DNA of 64,000 nucleotides, taken from assembly GCA_032433765.1 (NCBI GenBank), contig JAVIAB010000139.1:40011608-40075607 (forward strand). Reading direction: 5' to 3'. Source of the stretch: Megaustenia siamemsis (taxonomy: Eukaryota; Mollusca; Gastropoda; Stylommatophora; Ariophantidae). Within the stretch, counting starts at the first letter, position 1. Each line of letters starts with the position of its first letter. Of the stretch, positions 23,001-33,018 are shown in pieces. The notes under the pieces were generated by a model. The model saw only the letters and a program-made list of their open reading frames with translations, searched no databases and was not told where the DNA came from. A program made the position numbers and the translations under genes.

Positions 23001-23911
23001 CGACAATAGACTTGATCACCCCGACCTTTGTCGGCGACTTAAAAGGTGGGACTTTCTTTACGTCTGTCGCCAGGTAGCTAAGCGAGGCGACAATAGACTT
23101 GATCACCCCGACCTTTGTCGGCGACTTAAAAGGTGGGACTTTCTTTACGTCTGTCGCCACTAAAGGTAGTTAAGCGAGGCGACAATAGACTTGATCACCC
23201 CGACCTTTGTCGGCGACTTAAAAGGTGGGACTTTCTTTACGTCTGTCGCCACTAAAGGTAGTTAAGCGAGGCGACAATAGACTTGATCAGCCCGACCTTT
23301 GTCGGCGACTTAAAAGGTGGGACTTTCTTTACGTCTGTCGCCACTAAAGGTAGTTAAGCGAGGCAACAATAGACTTGATCACCCCGACCTTTGTCGGCGA
23401 CTTAAAAGGTGGGACTTTCTTTACGTCTGTCGCCACTAAAGGTAGTTAAGCGAGGCGACAATAGACTTGATCAGCCCGACCTTTGTCGGCGACTTAAAAG
23501 GTGGGACTTTCTTTACGTCTGTCGCCACTAAAGGTAGTTAAGCGAGGCGACAATAGACTTGATCACCCCGACCTTTGTCGCGCGACTTAAAAGGTGGGAC
23601 TTTCTTTACGTCTGTCGCCACTAAAGGTAGTTAAGCGAGGCGACAATAGACTTAATCACCCCGACCTTTGTCGCGCGACTTAAAAGGTGGGACTTTCTTT
23701 ACGTCTGTCGCCACTAAAGGTAGTTAAGCGAGGCGACAATAGACTTGATCACCCCGACCTTTGTCGGCGACTTAAAAGGTGGGACTTTCTTTACGTCTGT
23801 CGCCACTAAAGGTAGGCGAGGCGACAATAGACTTGATCAGCCCGACCTTTGTCGGCGACTTAAAAGGTGGGACTTTCTTTACGTCTGTCGCCACTAAAGG
23901 TAGTTAAGCGA
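17068..23911. repeat. 92-bp tandem satellite array, about 75 units
   Basis: The unit begins GCGACAATAGACTTGATCAC and repeats every 92 bp (for example CGACAATAG at 17,161 and 17,253). A shorter 87-bp variant replaces CCACTAAAGG by CCAGG; because 87 is divisible by three, runs of it create spurious open frames. Position 21 of the unit is either C or G (CACCCC or CAGCCC), and rare units have GTCGCGCGAC. Each unit holds CCGAC-CTTT-GTCGG, a 5-bp hairpin. TGTCGCC to GGCGACA across the unit boundary forms a 7-bp stem. A block of 11 units is duplicated with a 1009-bp offset (22,571 versus 23,580), showing higher-order expansion. No coding function. Confidence 0.97.
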
Positions 23912-24369
23912 GGCGACCACAGCCTCGAGCCTGTCTTTTGGCAGGTGTGACGTCTCTTCGGCGAATAAACTGATATCTTGTCTGTTGATTGCCGCCAGTG
24001 AATGCTTAAAACGAAGCAAACAATAGCCTCGAGCACTCTGACGTCTGTCGTCGGCGGCTGTATTGCTTTGATGATGCCGCCAAGTGTGGCAAACAAGGGA
24101 GATAAAAGGCTTGACAGGTGTGCCTTTCCACTTGAATAGTGGAAAATCATTCATTCGCATTCTTCCATTCATTCTCGAAAATTTAATTTATTGTTTAAAA
24201 ATGGACATTGCTCTTTTGTTATAAATAAGTAAAAACAAGTTGGCATTAAAAGTCTTAGATTGGTAAACGGCAGCATTTCTGCAAGCCCACACTAAATTCC
24301 TATATTCTGATAATAGAATTAGGGATTTAGTGTAGGATTGTTGTGTTGTTTTTGGCAGTGTGTTTAGCA

Positions 24370-25115
24370 TGATAGATCTGTATATGTCTACTTTATGTGT
24401 AGTGTGTGTTTCTAAATAGTGTGTGTTGTAACTCTGTTCTTGCTGGTATGATTGTGCTGCATTTGTAGAATATGTGTTCTTCTGTTTCTTGTATGTTTCG
24501 CCTGCAAAGTTGGCATTTTGCTGCTTGTCCTGTGGGTGTCATGTTGTATATGAGTCTGTATGTGACTTCCCTTGCTTTGGGAGCGATGTGTGGGTTGTGG
24601 AGGTTTGAGAAAGTTCTGGTGTAGTCTGTGAGAAAGTATTTTTGACCTCTCTTGACTCTGAGCTGTAATGGAGGTGCTTGCTGTTTAATGAGGTGTTTGT
24701 AAATGGTGTTTGTCTTTTGATGTAATAGATTGTCGTGACCTTGGATGGCTTGAATGCAATTTTTGTAGAATGTGGGTGTGGGACCGAAATGGTGAGGTAT
24801 TGAGTTGTTGGGTTTTCTGAATTTAAGTAATCTCAGTCCCATGTAATAGTGTGCGAAAATATGATTGTCTGGTTGTTGGATGATGCGGCTTACGTGGCTT
24901 ATTCTGAGAGTTTTAGTTTTTGTGTGTATGTCCTGTAGTGAAATACCTCATGGTTTTTTGTGTTGTATTAGTGTTTTGTGTTGTATGCTGTGTAAAGTGC
25001 TTCCAAAAACAAAATGTCTTATGAGTTTTCTTATGTCTGTTATTGTTTGCTGAGGTGGATTAAAAACTGTAGCTATGTATATTAGTTTTGGAATGATGTA
25101 AGTGTTTACAATGAT
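24370..25115 (-). pseudogene. Tx1-like LINE ORF2 C-terminal region
   Basis: The minus strand reads, across frames, a post-RT region: NTYIIPKLIYIATVFNPP, then TITDIRKLIRHFVFG and MGLRLLKFRKPNNSIPHHFG (ORF end section from 24,842). Near the end is CQLCRRNIQETEEHIFYKC, a CCHC-like zinc finger usual at the C-terminus of L1/Tx1 and related ORF2 proteins. RT motifs proper are missing because the copy is 5'-truncated. Two or more frameshifts separate the parts. Confidence 0.8.
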
Positions 25116-25860
25116 TGTTCTGCAGATGCTGCAACACTGGCTACTCAACACAAAAATAACATGCACAATAAATTGGTGATTCTGACTGATGCTCTGTCAG
25201 TACTATCAGCTCTAAAAAGTCCAAAGAACAATGAACTAGATGATTTGAGAACAATCCTGGACCAACTATGCAATAACTTCCAAAGAGTAGTCATTCAGTG
25301 GATACCATCACACTGTAATATACACGGGAACGAACGCACAGGAAAATTAGCTAAAGAGGGAGGGGGATTACCACAAGAGAACCATCCGCTCAGTTATGAT
25401 AAAGCCAAATCCATCCTCAAAGGTCAGTACCATGAAAAATGGAAACGAGAACACCCAAAGCATAACGAGAGGGACGGATACCACCAACTATCAAGGAGGG
25501 ATCAAGTCATCATACTTCGCCTTCGCACTGACCACAATAGAATGATAAATCACATGTTCACCAAATTCAAAATAGGTACAACCAGCCTATGCCACTGTAC
25601 AATATGACTACAAAACATATTCTACAGGATTGCACACAGACCTGAGAAGAGCAATATGGTCCACACCCACCTCCCTGGAAGAAAAACTATATGGGGCAAT
25701 CGAATCACTCAAATAGACAGCTGACTTCATGATAAAGTCTGGAATCCTACACAGATTGAGTCGCAGTGACAGTGACATGTAACAACAAAGGAAAATCACT
25801 AATTCAGACAGTTCGAGCAGCTCAATAACGACAAACGATATACACCACAACACCTTTTAT
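25116..25860 (+). pseudogene. LINE RNase H domain fragment
   Basis: The frame at 25,161-25,607 with upstream extension encodes the second half of an RNase H: VILTDALSVLSAL holds a catalytic aspartate, followed by VIQWIPSHCNIHGNER. The usual motif GNERAD is here GNERTG, so the last catalytic aspartate is lost. After the stop the trace continues in other frames (HILQDC-like near 25,610), the zinc-binding end of the polyprotein. It is a different LINE line from 1896-2722. It abuts the Tx1-like LINE in opposite orientation. Confidence 0.85.
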
Positions 25861-25941
25861 GTATCAGTGAAAAGAGAAAGAAAGACAAGACGTGTTGTCA
25901 CTTTTACTCGTATCACGTGCTGTCACGTTTAGTCGTAAGAT

Positions 25942-26057
25942 GTGTTGTCAATTTTACTCGTCTGGCGTGCTGTCACTAAAAACTTTGATCCGAGCAGGCC
26001 GCGATTCAAATCGGTGCGACAACTGAGAGAAATATTTGGTCCAGTGAAGTCTCTTGT
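25942..26057 (+). pseudogene. unidentified reading frame, part 1 (split by LINE-B)
   Basis: About 35 open codons ending ...FGPVKSLV at the TSD. The same frame continues after the LINE-B insertion at 26,767 with KSLVYKGQSRG, so before the insertion this was one frame with the next feature. No start is certain; translation may begin further upstream or at a splice junction. I do not recognise the protein. Confidence 0.5.
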
Positions 26058-26766
26058 CACAACAAGCAAAAAATATGGACTAGAAATGAATATCAAAAAG
26101 ACTAAAACTATGATCATAAACAAAGAAAATTCTCAAGACCTACAATTAAATATCACAGTTGAGGGAACACATCTGGAGACAGTCCAGAGTTACAACTACC
26201 TAGTACATACTATAACCAATGATGGAAAATGCAAAACTGAAATAAACAAAAGAATAGGTATGGCAAAATGTAATTTTAATGCCATGATCAATATACTAAC
26301 AACAAAACAAATATCAGCAGGGCTGAAACTAAGAATGGCAAAATGTTACATCTTCTCAATATTCCTGTATGGTGCAGAAACATGGACATTAGACAAGAAA
26401 ACAGAACAGAAAATCGAAGCCTTTGAAATGTGGATTTATAGAAGAATAGGTAGAATTGGATGGAAACAAAAGATAACAGACGATGAAGTTTTAAAACAAC
26501 TGAAAATAAAAAGAGAACTGCTGAACACAATTAAGACAAGACAAATTAAATTTTGGGGGCATGTTAAAAGACACAACAGCCTACTAAAAGTAATATTGGA
26601 AGGAAAAATACAAGCCCAAAAGAGGCAGCAGCAGACCAAGACTAATATCAAAAGATGGACAAGTCAATCTATGTCAGTCTGCACCATCAAAGCAAGAAAC
26701 AGAGTAGAATGGCGATCCATGGTAGCCAACCTTCGTTGCGGTGAGGGCACACGATGATGATGATGA
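26058..26766 (+). mobile_element. LINE-B insertion, 5'-truncated, 13-bp TSD
   Basis: TGAAGTCTCTTGT at 26,045-26,057 and 26,767-26,779 are identical and flank the insertion. It holds the RT thumb to C-terminus in one open frame: TSKKYGLEMNIKKTKTMIIN, SYNYLVHTI, GAETWTLDKKTEQKIEAFEM, KARNRVEWRSMVANL. It ends in GATGATGATGATG. It lacks the catalytic YADD box. The open frame over more than 230 codons suggests a fairly recent insertion. Confidence 0.95.
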
Positions 26767-27053
26767 TGAAGTCTCTTGTGTACAAGGGCCAAAGCCGAGG
26801 TATTAATGGGAGCTTAATGGGAGCATTAATGATTAATGGAGAATCTGTTGGTACACCTGGCCAAAAAAAGATTGACCATCGCAATGTATTTTCATCGACT
26901 GCTGTCATGAACGCTGCCATCGCACAGCACCATCCCAGTGCGTCGTTTAATTGTGTCCTATTTAACACTGGGGCTATCCAACTACAGATCGTAGCACCTG
27001 GAGAACAAAAATATATTTACGGCACAGCAACATTCGAGGTAGAGTTGATATAA
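26767..27053 (+). pseudogene. unidentified reading frame, part 2
   Basis: Open frame in phase with 25,942-26,057, stopping with TAA at 27,051-27,053. It reads INGSLMGALMINGESVG, then NVFSSTAVMNAAIAQHHPSA, SFNCVLFNTGAIQLQIVAPG and EQKYIYGTATFEVELI. The composition (short hydrophobic beta-like stretches, few repeats) looks like a real protein rather than noise. I cannot name it. A host exon or an endogenous viral structural protein are both possible. Now separated from part 1 by 709 bp of LINE. Confidence 0.55.
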
Positions 27054-27412
27054 AATTAAGAAGAAAAAAGGCGAAGGAGAAAGGAGACGAGACCAGACAT
27101 CTATCTATTGACATTTTGAGCCGTAGACAGCCCATAGTGCGTAGACCATGATACTCCACTTCTCTAAATTTATAATTCTTTTAAAGATATTTGATCAAAT
27201 CTCGCCATTTGTCTCTGTTCTGTGCAAGCAGCTCTATGGCCAGACATCACGAGTACATATTGTTCATTCTGCAGTCGACTCTGTCTTTGCAATATTGGCA
27301 GATTCAGCCACGAGAGAAGCTGTTCAACAAAAGTAGCATCCAACACGAATTTATTACCAAACTACTGACTTATGATTGCTTGTGATTCAAGACACCAAAA
27401 GTTATATATAAG
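27054..27412. other. unassigned sequence
   Basis: No gene or recognised repeat. A purine-rich stretch at 27,054-27,090 follows the stop of the unidentified frame. Confidence 0.4.
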
Positions 27413-28206
27413 TATCATCATCATGTACCGGGCCTGCAGGCATAGGTGATCATGTCTCTCCACAACTTTCGATCTCGACAGTTATTTATCATTTCTGTTG
27501 TTGACTCTCTGCCAAGCCATTCTCTTAAGCTGTCTGGTATCTTTTCTCTTTGCTTCCCTCTATCTCTTTGTCCCTCAATTTTCCCAGTTGTTACAATATA
27601 ATCCAGCTGATCTCTTCTCATTACATGACCAAAAAATGATTCTTGTTACTTCCTAATATTTGAAATTAGTCTCTTTTTGCTTTGGCCTCTTTCAGAACGT
27701 TTTCATTGCTCTTCTAAGCTGTCCATGGTATTCTCAACATTCTTCTGTAAAACCACATTTCTACAGACACTAGTGATTTCCTTGTCTGTTGTCCTATTGT
27801 CCGTGTTTCACGTCCATATGTTTATGTTAAGACTGGCTCTACATAACATTTAAGAACTCTTTATCTTGTTTCTATTGTCAAAAATGGATTGCATAGCATC
27901 TTCCTCATTTTTTGAAAAGCTGCTTTTGCCTGAGCCATTCTGCATCTCACCTCTTTTGTACATCTTCCGTCTGAGGTTAACAAAGTTCCCAAATATTTAA
28001 ATTCATTTACCTGTTTTAATATTGTTCCACATGTCTTTATTTTGCACTGAGGTGATGTCTTTTTCTTTGTTGTTACCATTACTACTGTCTTTTTGCTGTT
28101 AAGGCTGAGTCCTTTATTTTTGCTTTCTTTCACTATAATGTCTAACATTTCTTGTAACTCATTTTCATTCTTAGCAACTAAGACTGTATCATCAGCATAC
28201 CTTAGA
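27413..28206 (-). mobile_element. LINE-C, RT catalytic box to 3' end
   Basis: The minus strand from 28,200 reads LRYADDTVLVAKNENELQEM (catalytic YADD), then LNSKKTVVMVTTKKK, KYLGTLLTSDGRC and MAQAKAAFQKMRKML in one frame to 27,861. It then continues with frameshifts through a YRRMLRIPWTA-like stretch to the RDRKLWRDMITYACRPGT end at 27,421. The 3' terminus is the GAT repeat (ATCATCATC at 27,415). It is 5'-truncated inside the RT, at a TA-rich microsatellite. Confidence 0.88.
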
Positions 28207-28977
28207 TTAATATATACATATATAAATATATATATACATATAGCTAGTAATGCAGCCTCTATTGGATTATAAGTGAATATAAACATGTCACTGGCAGCGC
28301 GTTCTTCATGTGAATGTACATATTCTGTTTTTCTATAGCTGTCTGTATATATATATATATATTGGTTATATATATAATCTATCTATTTGTATTGATTTGT
28401 ATATTTGTCTGTCCATCTCATTTGTCCCCGCAGTGGTGTTACTGTACATCTATGATGAACAATATATAACTTATCCAACAGAACATTGGAAACTAGGAAA
28501 GCCACTGCAACCGTTACATAAACTTCCAGGGTGTAAATACAGATAGCTCATATCGACACTGGAGCATTCAAACATCATCTACACATCATAGAAGACCAAC
28601 ATTGAATGGATCACTCAGAAGTATGCAAGAACTCACAATGCAATAACTTTAGAGCCTGAAAGCGAACAATTTAACATGATAATGTCTTCTCTGTTTCTTC
28701 CCATGAGGTTAATGAGTTGTTCATCAGGTCTTTGAAGATTTATCGGTACGGATAGCGCACTGTTTACCTCCTGACCTGATGCGCGAACCCCACACGCACC
28801 TAATCATCCAGGATATAAATGTCTGTATAATTTATCTGGTTGTGTTTCTCGGTCTTTCCCAATGTAATTTTTTTTAAAAAGGTAAATAGGTTTTTGTTTC
28901 GGCTTTCAATGCACTGACTTTATATGGGAAAAGTTATGAGAAATATAAGGGGTGGGGTGGGCAAGGGAGTCTCTACT
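28207..28977. other. unassigned sequence with TA microsatellites
   Basis: TA-rich tracts at about 28,207-28,245 and 28,348-28,376. The rest shows no gene or family that I recognise. Confidence 0.5.
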
Positions 28978-29056
28978 GGACGAATCAATTCAGAGGAAGA
29001 GGTATGTTTACAGCACTCGGAAAAATTGACAAATAATCAACAACAGAAAAAAAGTA
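28978..29056 (-). repeat. S4 repeat, tail half
   Basis: Nearly identical to 9840-9915 (AATCAATTCAGAGGAAGAGG, AATCAACAACAGAAAAA). The tRNA-like head is missing. On the minus strand this is the 3' part. Confidence 0.7.
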
Positions 29057-29139
29057 TAGACTATAGACCACAGCGGTCAAGAGTTAAGATGTTGATCTCT
29101 AGAAAGGTCACAGGTTAGAAACTTACTGACGCTGGGAAT

Positions 29140-29460
29140 TTCTCTCATCGATTTCTCAATTTCTTGATATCTTTGTGTATTGTCGTAATTATTAGCAGCT
29201 TATTACTGTCCATGGTGTTAACATTAACAGTTATCAATATTTTTATGTAAACCCACACGATTTCTGAGGTCTCTAGCGATTTTCTTCTTTGATTGTCCAT
29301 AATTGCATACATATATATCATATGTCAAGACTTGCTTCACATAACAGAAAACACTGACACGAACATCGGTTACTTCAGTTTCCTCAATCCTTCAGTGCAC
29401 CCTTGCCTGGTCTATTCTACTCCTCATGTAAGTTGAACATTTGACATCTCTACCCTAGGT
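29140..29460 (-). mobile_element. LINE-C-like fragment, diverged
   Basis: The reverse complement aligns loosely with the middle of LINE-C: a TMDSNKLL-like stretch, an AKQVLTYDIYVCNYGQSKK-like stretch, and MRSRIDQARVH near 29,415. This corresponds to MAQAKAAFQ to the post-RT region. Heavily decayed. Confidence 0.5.
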
Positions 29461-29473
29461 ACTTAATCCCCAA

Positions 29474-29846
29474 TCTCGAGGCGAAGGCGCGCCACACATC
29501 ACCAGAGCTGGAAGTTGTCAGCGACCCAGAGCTGATGGCTTGCGCCAGGATCGGTGAACCAGAACCATCCAGACCCTACTCCACCTCTCCGTGGTGCCTC
29601 TAGTAACAGACTAACCAGTCTAGTTTGGCTTAGCGAGTAGGGATCGAAGATGGATGGATGACAACCCGGTACTCAAAAAATGTCATGCAGAAGTCGGATG
29701 TTTTGGGCTGAAAGACGCAAATATCACAGTTATACTGTAAACCACAACACAACGCAGACACGCCCACTTAACGTCCTTTTAAGGGCGGATGATGAAGAGG
29801 GTAAACTCCTTTAGTCATCGTAGCGAACGCAATCAAACAATCCCCA
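29474..29846 (+). repeat. S3 SINE-like repeat, longest copy
   Basis: Begins GAGGCGAAGGCGCGCCACAC, passes AGAGCTGGAAGTTGTCAGCG, GCTGATGGCTTGCGCCAGG and CAAACCACAACACAACGCAG, and ends CTTTAGTCATCGTAGCGAAC plus GCAATCAAACAA. The end resembles the terminus of the RNase H LINE at 2690-2720, the usual sign that a short element is copied by that LINE. Confidence 0.85.
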
Positions 29847-29915
29847 ATTTCAAATTGGTGCTCACAGTAGCAAGATTATAATGATGATGATGATTCATAG
29901 ATGTTATTCATAAGT

Positions 29916-29938
29916 GGCTCGTTGGTCTAGGGGTATCT
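29916..29938 (+). pseudogene. tRNA-Pro fragment, 5' third only
   Basis: Identical to the first 21 bases of the 33,019 gene (GGCTCGTTGGTCTAGGGGTA), then replaced by a (TC)n microsatellite. The upstream bases TAAGTGG also match those before 33,019. Not functional. Confidence 0.8.
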
Positions 29939-30279
29939 CTCTCTCTCTCTCTGCGATCAGGACCCAATCAGAGTAGGATTCCAGCTCCTCACATGAACTC
30001 AGCTGTCAGGTTAGGTGTGTTACAAACAGAACATCACAATTAGAGTCTGCCAGATCCACTCTGATTGAACACCCGTTAAAAACGTTGCACTGTGTTCTGC
30101 GCCAGTGGCCAGTGCATCCGATTTCAGCCAGCATTTTATTCAGGTTTGCTTTCCCTAGCCTTTGATTGTCCCCAATCTTCCTGCAAGGCAGCAGGTGATC
30201 TTTTCTGTAGGGGGATTCTGCCCTTAGATGGTCGGCCCTCCCAGGTTTATGAGCACCATCTGCCCGAGTCACTAGAGGT

Positions 30280-30960
30280 GACTAACACAGACATGCACAC
30301 ACAAAGATATGATATGTGACAACACAGACATGCACATAGCGATACGAGGCATGACTAACACTGACATACATCAAGATATATGACACATGACTAACATAAA
30401 AATGCACATAAAGATATGAGATATGACTGACATAGACATGCACCCACAAAGAAACTACACATGTCTAACATGGACATGCACACACAGATATGAGATATGA
30501 CCAACATAGATAGGCACACACAATGATATGAGATGTGACATACACAGACATGCACACACAAAGATATGAGATACGACTAACATAAACATGCACACAAAGA
30601 TAAGAGATATGACTGACATAGATAGGCACACACAATGATATGAGATGTGACATACACAGACAAAGATATGAGATATGACTAACATAAACATACACACAGA
30701 GATATTAGATATCACTAGCCCAAACATGCCCACACAAAGATTTGACACATGACTAACACAGATACACACTAAGATATGAGACATGATTAACACGGACACT
30801 CCAAGATATGAGATATGACTAACATGACACACACCAAGATATGAGCCATGGCCAGCACACACACACAAGCCAAGATATGAGCCTTGGCTAGCAATGAAAT
30901 ACACCAAGAAATGAACCATGTCCAGCACAGAAAGAAAATATCCAGTACACATTAAGGTAT
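30280..30960. repeat. degenerate minisatellite of about 40 bp
   Basis: Variants of GACTAACATAGACATGCACA followed by CACAAAGATATGAGATAT recur about 15 times. Two longer blocks (about 30,510-30,600 and 30,615-30,700) are near duplicates. A minus-strand frame of 169 codons here is only the repeat read out. Confidence 0.92.
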
Positions 30961-31093
30961 CCATATGCTTGGGTTTGTTGTAGTCGGCAGACTCTTCTTA
31001 ACGTGGGAATCATCGACATACGACCGAGACGCCGGCCCCCATGAACTGTTAACAGATATCGTCTAAACAGTTGTACGGAGATTTGAGAGTGCA

Positions 31094-31156
31094 GTCTAGG
31101 GGTATGATTCTCGCTTTGGGTGCGAGAGGTCCCGGGTTCAAATCCCGGACGAGCCC
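31094..31156 (+). pseudogene. tRNA-Pro (TGG) pseudogene, 5'-truncated
   Basis: Matches the tRNA-Pro at 31,930 from GTCTAGG to the 3' end (TGATTCTCGCTTTGGGTGCG, then GGTTCAAATCCCGGACGAGC). The 5' acceptor strand is replaced by AGAGTGCA, so the acceptor stem cannot form. Confidence 0.85.
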
Positions 31157-31604
31157 ACCTTCATACATTTTTTTTCACTTTTTTGTTGTATTAAAAACCA
31201 AAAAAAAAAAAAAAAAATTGTATTGTTCCACATAAGCAGGTGATGGTTGCGGAGATAACTGCTGATGATATTTATAACATCAAAGGATGACAGGCGAACC
31301 TATGACAACAATAAAAAAAAATCATGCATCAACAAGTTGAACAAGACGAGAGACAGTAAAATACTATCCATGTGATGATAGACAACCTTCGATGTGGTTT
31401 GTGTGGAGACGACATTAAATCGGGTGAACACAAGAACTAAAGAAATACATAAGGTAAAACACTTTAGTTTATTTTTAAAAATATATTTTAACAGGGTCCA
31501 TGCAACCTGCTTATTTAACATTAATCCACCACAGTCACCACAACCATTGAGTTATAAAATTATAGAATTATGAATTATGATGATAGTTCGGTCATCATCA
31601 CCGA
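31157..31604. other. unassigned sequence
   Basis: AT-rich, with an A run at 31,199-31,217. Part of it (31,340-31,440) shows a faint LINE-B 3' end signature (ATCCATGTGATGATAGACAA, then CCTTCGATGTGG) that I could not confirm. Confidence 0.4.
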
Positions 31605-31735
31605 ACATATCCTCAGACTCAGATCCCCTCCTCAGCAATTCTCATTCTCGCAGTGTTCAGCGACGCGACTGACAACTCCAGTTCTGTGTTGGTTGATTAG
31701 TCTTCTTATACGCCCACTAAGTTTCTCGTTTCACA
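31605..31735 (-). mobile_element. RNase H LINE fragment, minus strand
   Basis: The reverse complement matches 2535-2650 (GAGAAACTTAGTGGGCGTAT, AGAACTGGAGTTGTCAGTCG, AATTGCTGAGGAGGGGATCT). It is the segment between the RNase H domain and the 3' end of LINE-H. Confidence 0.85.
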
Positions 31736-31929
31736 ACCATATAACCTTCCTTACTCTTCAAGTCAGCAAAAGGTTTTAGAGATAGAAATAGGGATAGAAA
31801 TGACGGACCTCGACAGCTCACACAATAAATATCTCAAGAAATATTCAGACAATAATCTTCAAAATAGCATCAGATTGTACATTTCGGAAAACCGCGAATG
31901 TCTAAATCAATTTTCTCATCTTATCGTGT

Positions 31930-32000
31930 GGCTCGTTGGTCTAGGGTATGATTCTCGCTTTGGGTGCGAGAGGTCCCGGGTTCAAATCCCGGACGAGCCC
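31930..32000 (+). tRNA. tRNA-Pro (TGG)
   Basis: Cloverleaf fits: acceptor GGCTCGT with ACGAGCC, anticodon stem CTCGC/GCGAG with a seven-base loop TTTGGGT (anticodon TGG at 31,961-31,963), T-arm CCGGG-TTCAAAT-CCCGG. A- and B-boxes are intact and a T run follows at 32,007. It has one G fewer in the D-loop than the copy at 33,019, which is tolerated in D-loops. It could be a working gene or a recent copy. Confidence 0.8.
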
Positions 32001-32357
32001 AACACATTTTTTTTACCCGGAACAAGTTTATTGTTCTTCTTTTGTTGTTGTAAATTATTTAATATAATTTATTTTATAGCTGTATTTGTAAGATATGTTA
32101 ATGATGTTTGATAGCGCATAATTAAGAACGTTTATGTACGTAAGAATTTTTTTTTATTAATGTTCGCCATGATATCACACCCAGCCAGCCTCACTAATGA
32201 TAATATTATCAATTTAATTTATAATTTTATAAATACAGAGAAACGGAATTAGTTTTTTCTTCTTTGCCTACCTTTTCTAACTCCATTTATACAGAATATA
32301 GGCCTAGTAGATTATTATTATTATTAAATTTCTTTTTAACAAAAAATATTATTCACA

Positions 32358-32362
<5 letters not shown>

Positions 32363-32400
<38 letters not shown>
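32363..32400. repeat. (TA)n microsatellite
   Basis: About 19 TA units directly abutting the left edge of the S3 copy. Confidence 0.95.
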
Positions 32401-32401
<1 letters not shown>

Positions 32402-32738
32402 CTGATGGCTTGCGCCAGGATCGGTGAACCAAAACCATCCAGACCCTGTTCCACCTCTCCGCGGTGCCTCAGGTAACAGACTAACCTGTCTAGTCGGGCC
32501 AAGCGATCAGGGATCGAAGAGGGAAGACAACCCGGTACTCAAAAATGTCTTGCTGAAGTCGGATGTGTTGGGCCGAAAGGGCGCAAATATAACAGTTATG
32601 CTGCAAACCACAACACAACGCAGACACGCCCACTTAACGTCCTTTTAAGGGCGGATGACGAAGAGGAATTATACAGTCTACGAATACTCTTAGAATATTT
32701 TAGTCATCGGGCGAACGCAAGCAAGCAAGCAGTAGCAG
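32401..32738 (+). repeat. S3 SINE-like repeat
   Basis: Starts at GCTGATGGCTTGCGCCAGG without the first 60 bases of the 29,474 copy. It ends TTTTAGTCATCGGGCGAACG followed by CAAGCAAGCAAGCAG, the clearest 3' tail of the family, with a GCAA repeat. Confidence 0.9.
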
Positions 32739-33018
32739 ATTTACTACCTTGGTACATCATATATGCACGACAAAGTAAGTATAACCATGAAAAGTAATAA
32801 ACTATATCGGCCTATTATTGTATTATATGTAGTACCCATATACCTGTTCATTTGGTAGTAATGAAAGATGCTTCTAGTTACTCATTAATGAATGCTCTAG
32901 ATAGACTAAAAGCTGTTTTATCCCATGACACAGTAATCAGCATGTTTTTTTTTATGGATATGTGTTCATAATAAAATAATTGCTTAATTCCACAACTTTA
33001 TCACATTGAAGTGTAAGT

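Larger units (their letters stand above)
16868..25115 (-). mobile_element. Tx1/L1-like LINE, 5'-truncated, with satellite-filled 3' UTR
   Basis: On the minus strand the order is: ORF2 C-terminal coding (25,115 to about 24,370), 3' UTR start (to about 23,920), a 92-bp tandem array (23,911-17,068), the 3' UTR end (17,067-16,890) and a poly-A tail (T run at about 16,870-16,892). The unique 3' UTR flanks on both sides of the array match the contiguous 3' UTR of the copy at 8120-8985, so the array belongs to this element rather than being a separate satellite. The right edge at 25,115 abuts a plus-strand RNase H fragment. Without the array the element would be only about 1.4 kb. Confidence 0.82.

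Noticed and set aside
18585..23163. Repeated 69-127 codon frames (MGLSLRLSPLKV...) on both strands of the 92-bp array
   Set aside because: They appear only where 87-bp units (29 codons) adjoin and are open on both strands. This is a by-product of unit length, not coding.
17068..23911. Resemblance to a CRISPR array
   Set aside because: The whole 92-bp unit repeats with no unique spacers, and the context is eukaryotic.
26288..26651. Minus-strand hydrophobic frames that look like membrane proteins
   Set aside because: Antisense of lysine-rich LINE-B coding, which gives phenylalanine/leucine-rich translations.
30455..30964. A 169-codon minus-strand frame with hydrophobic repeats
   Set aside because: It is a readout of the 40-bp minisatellite, and another frame reads similarly.
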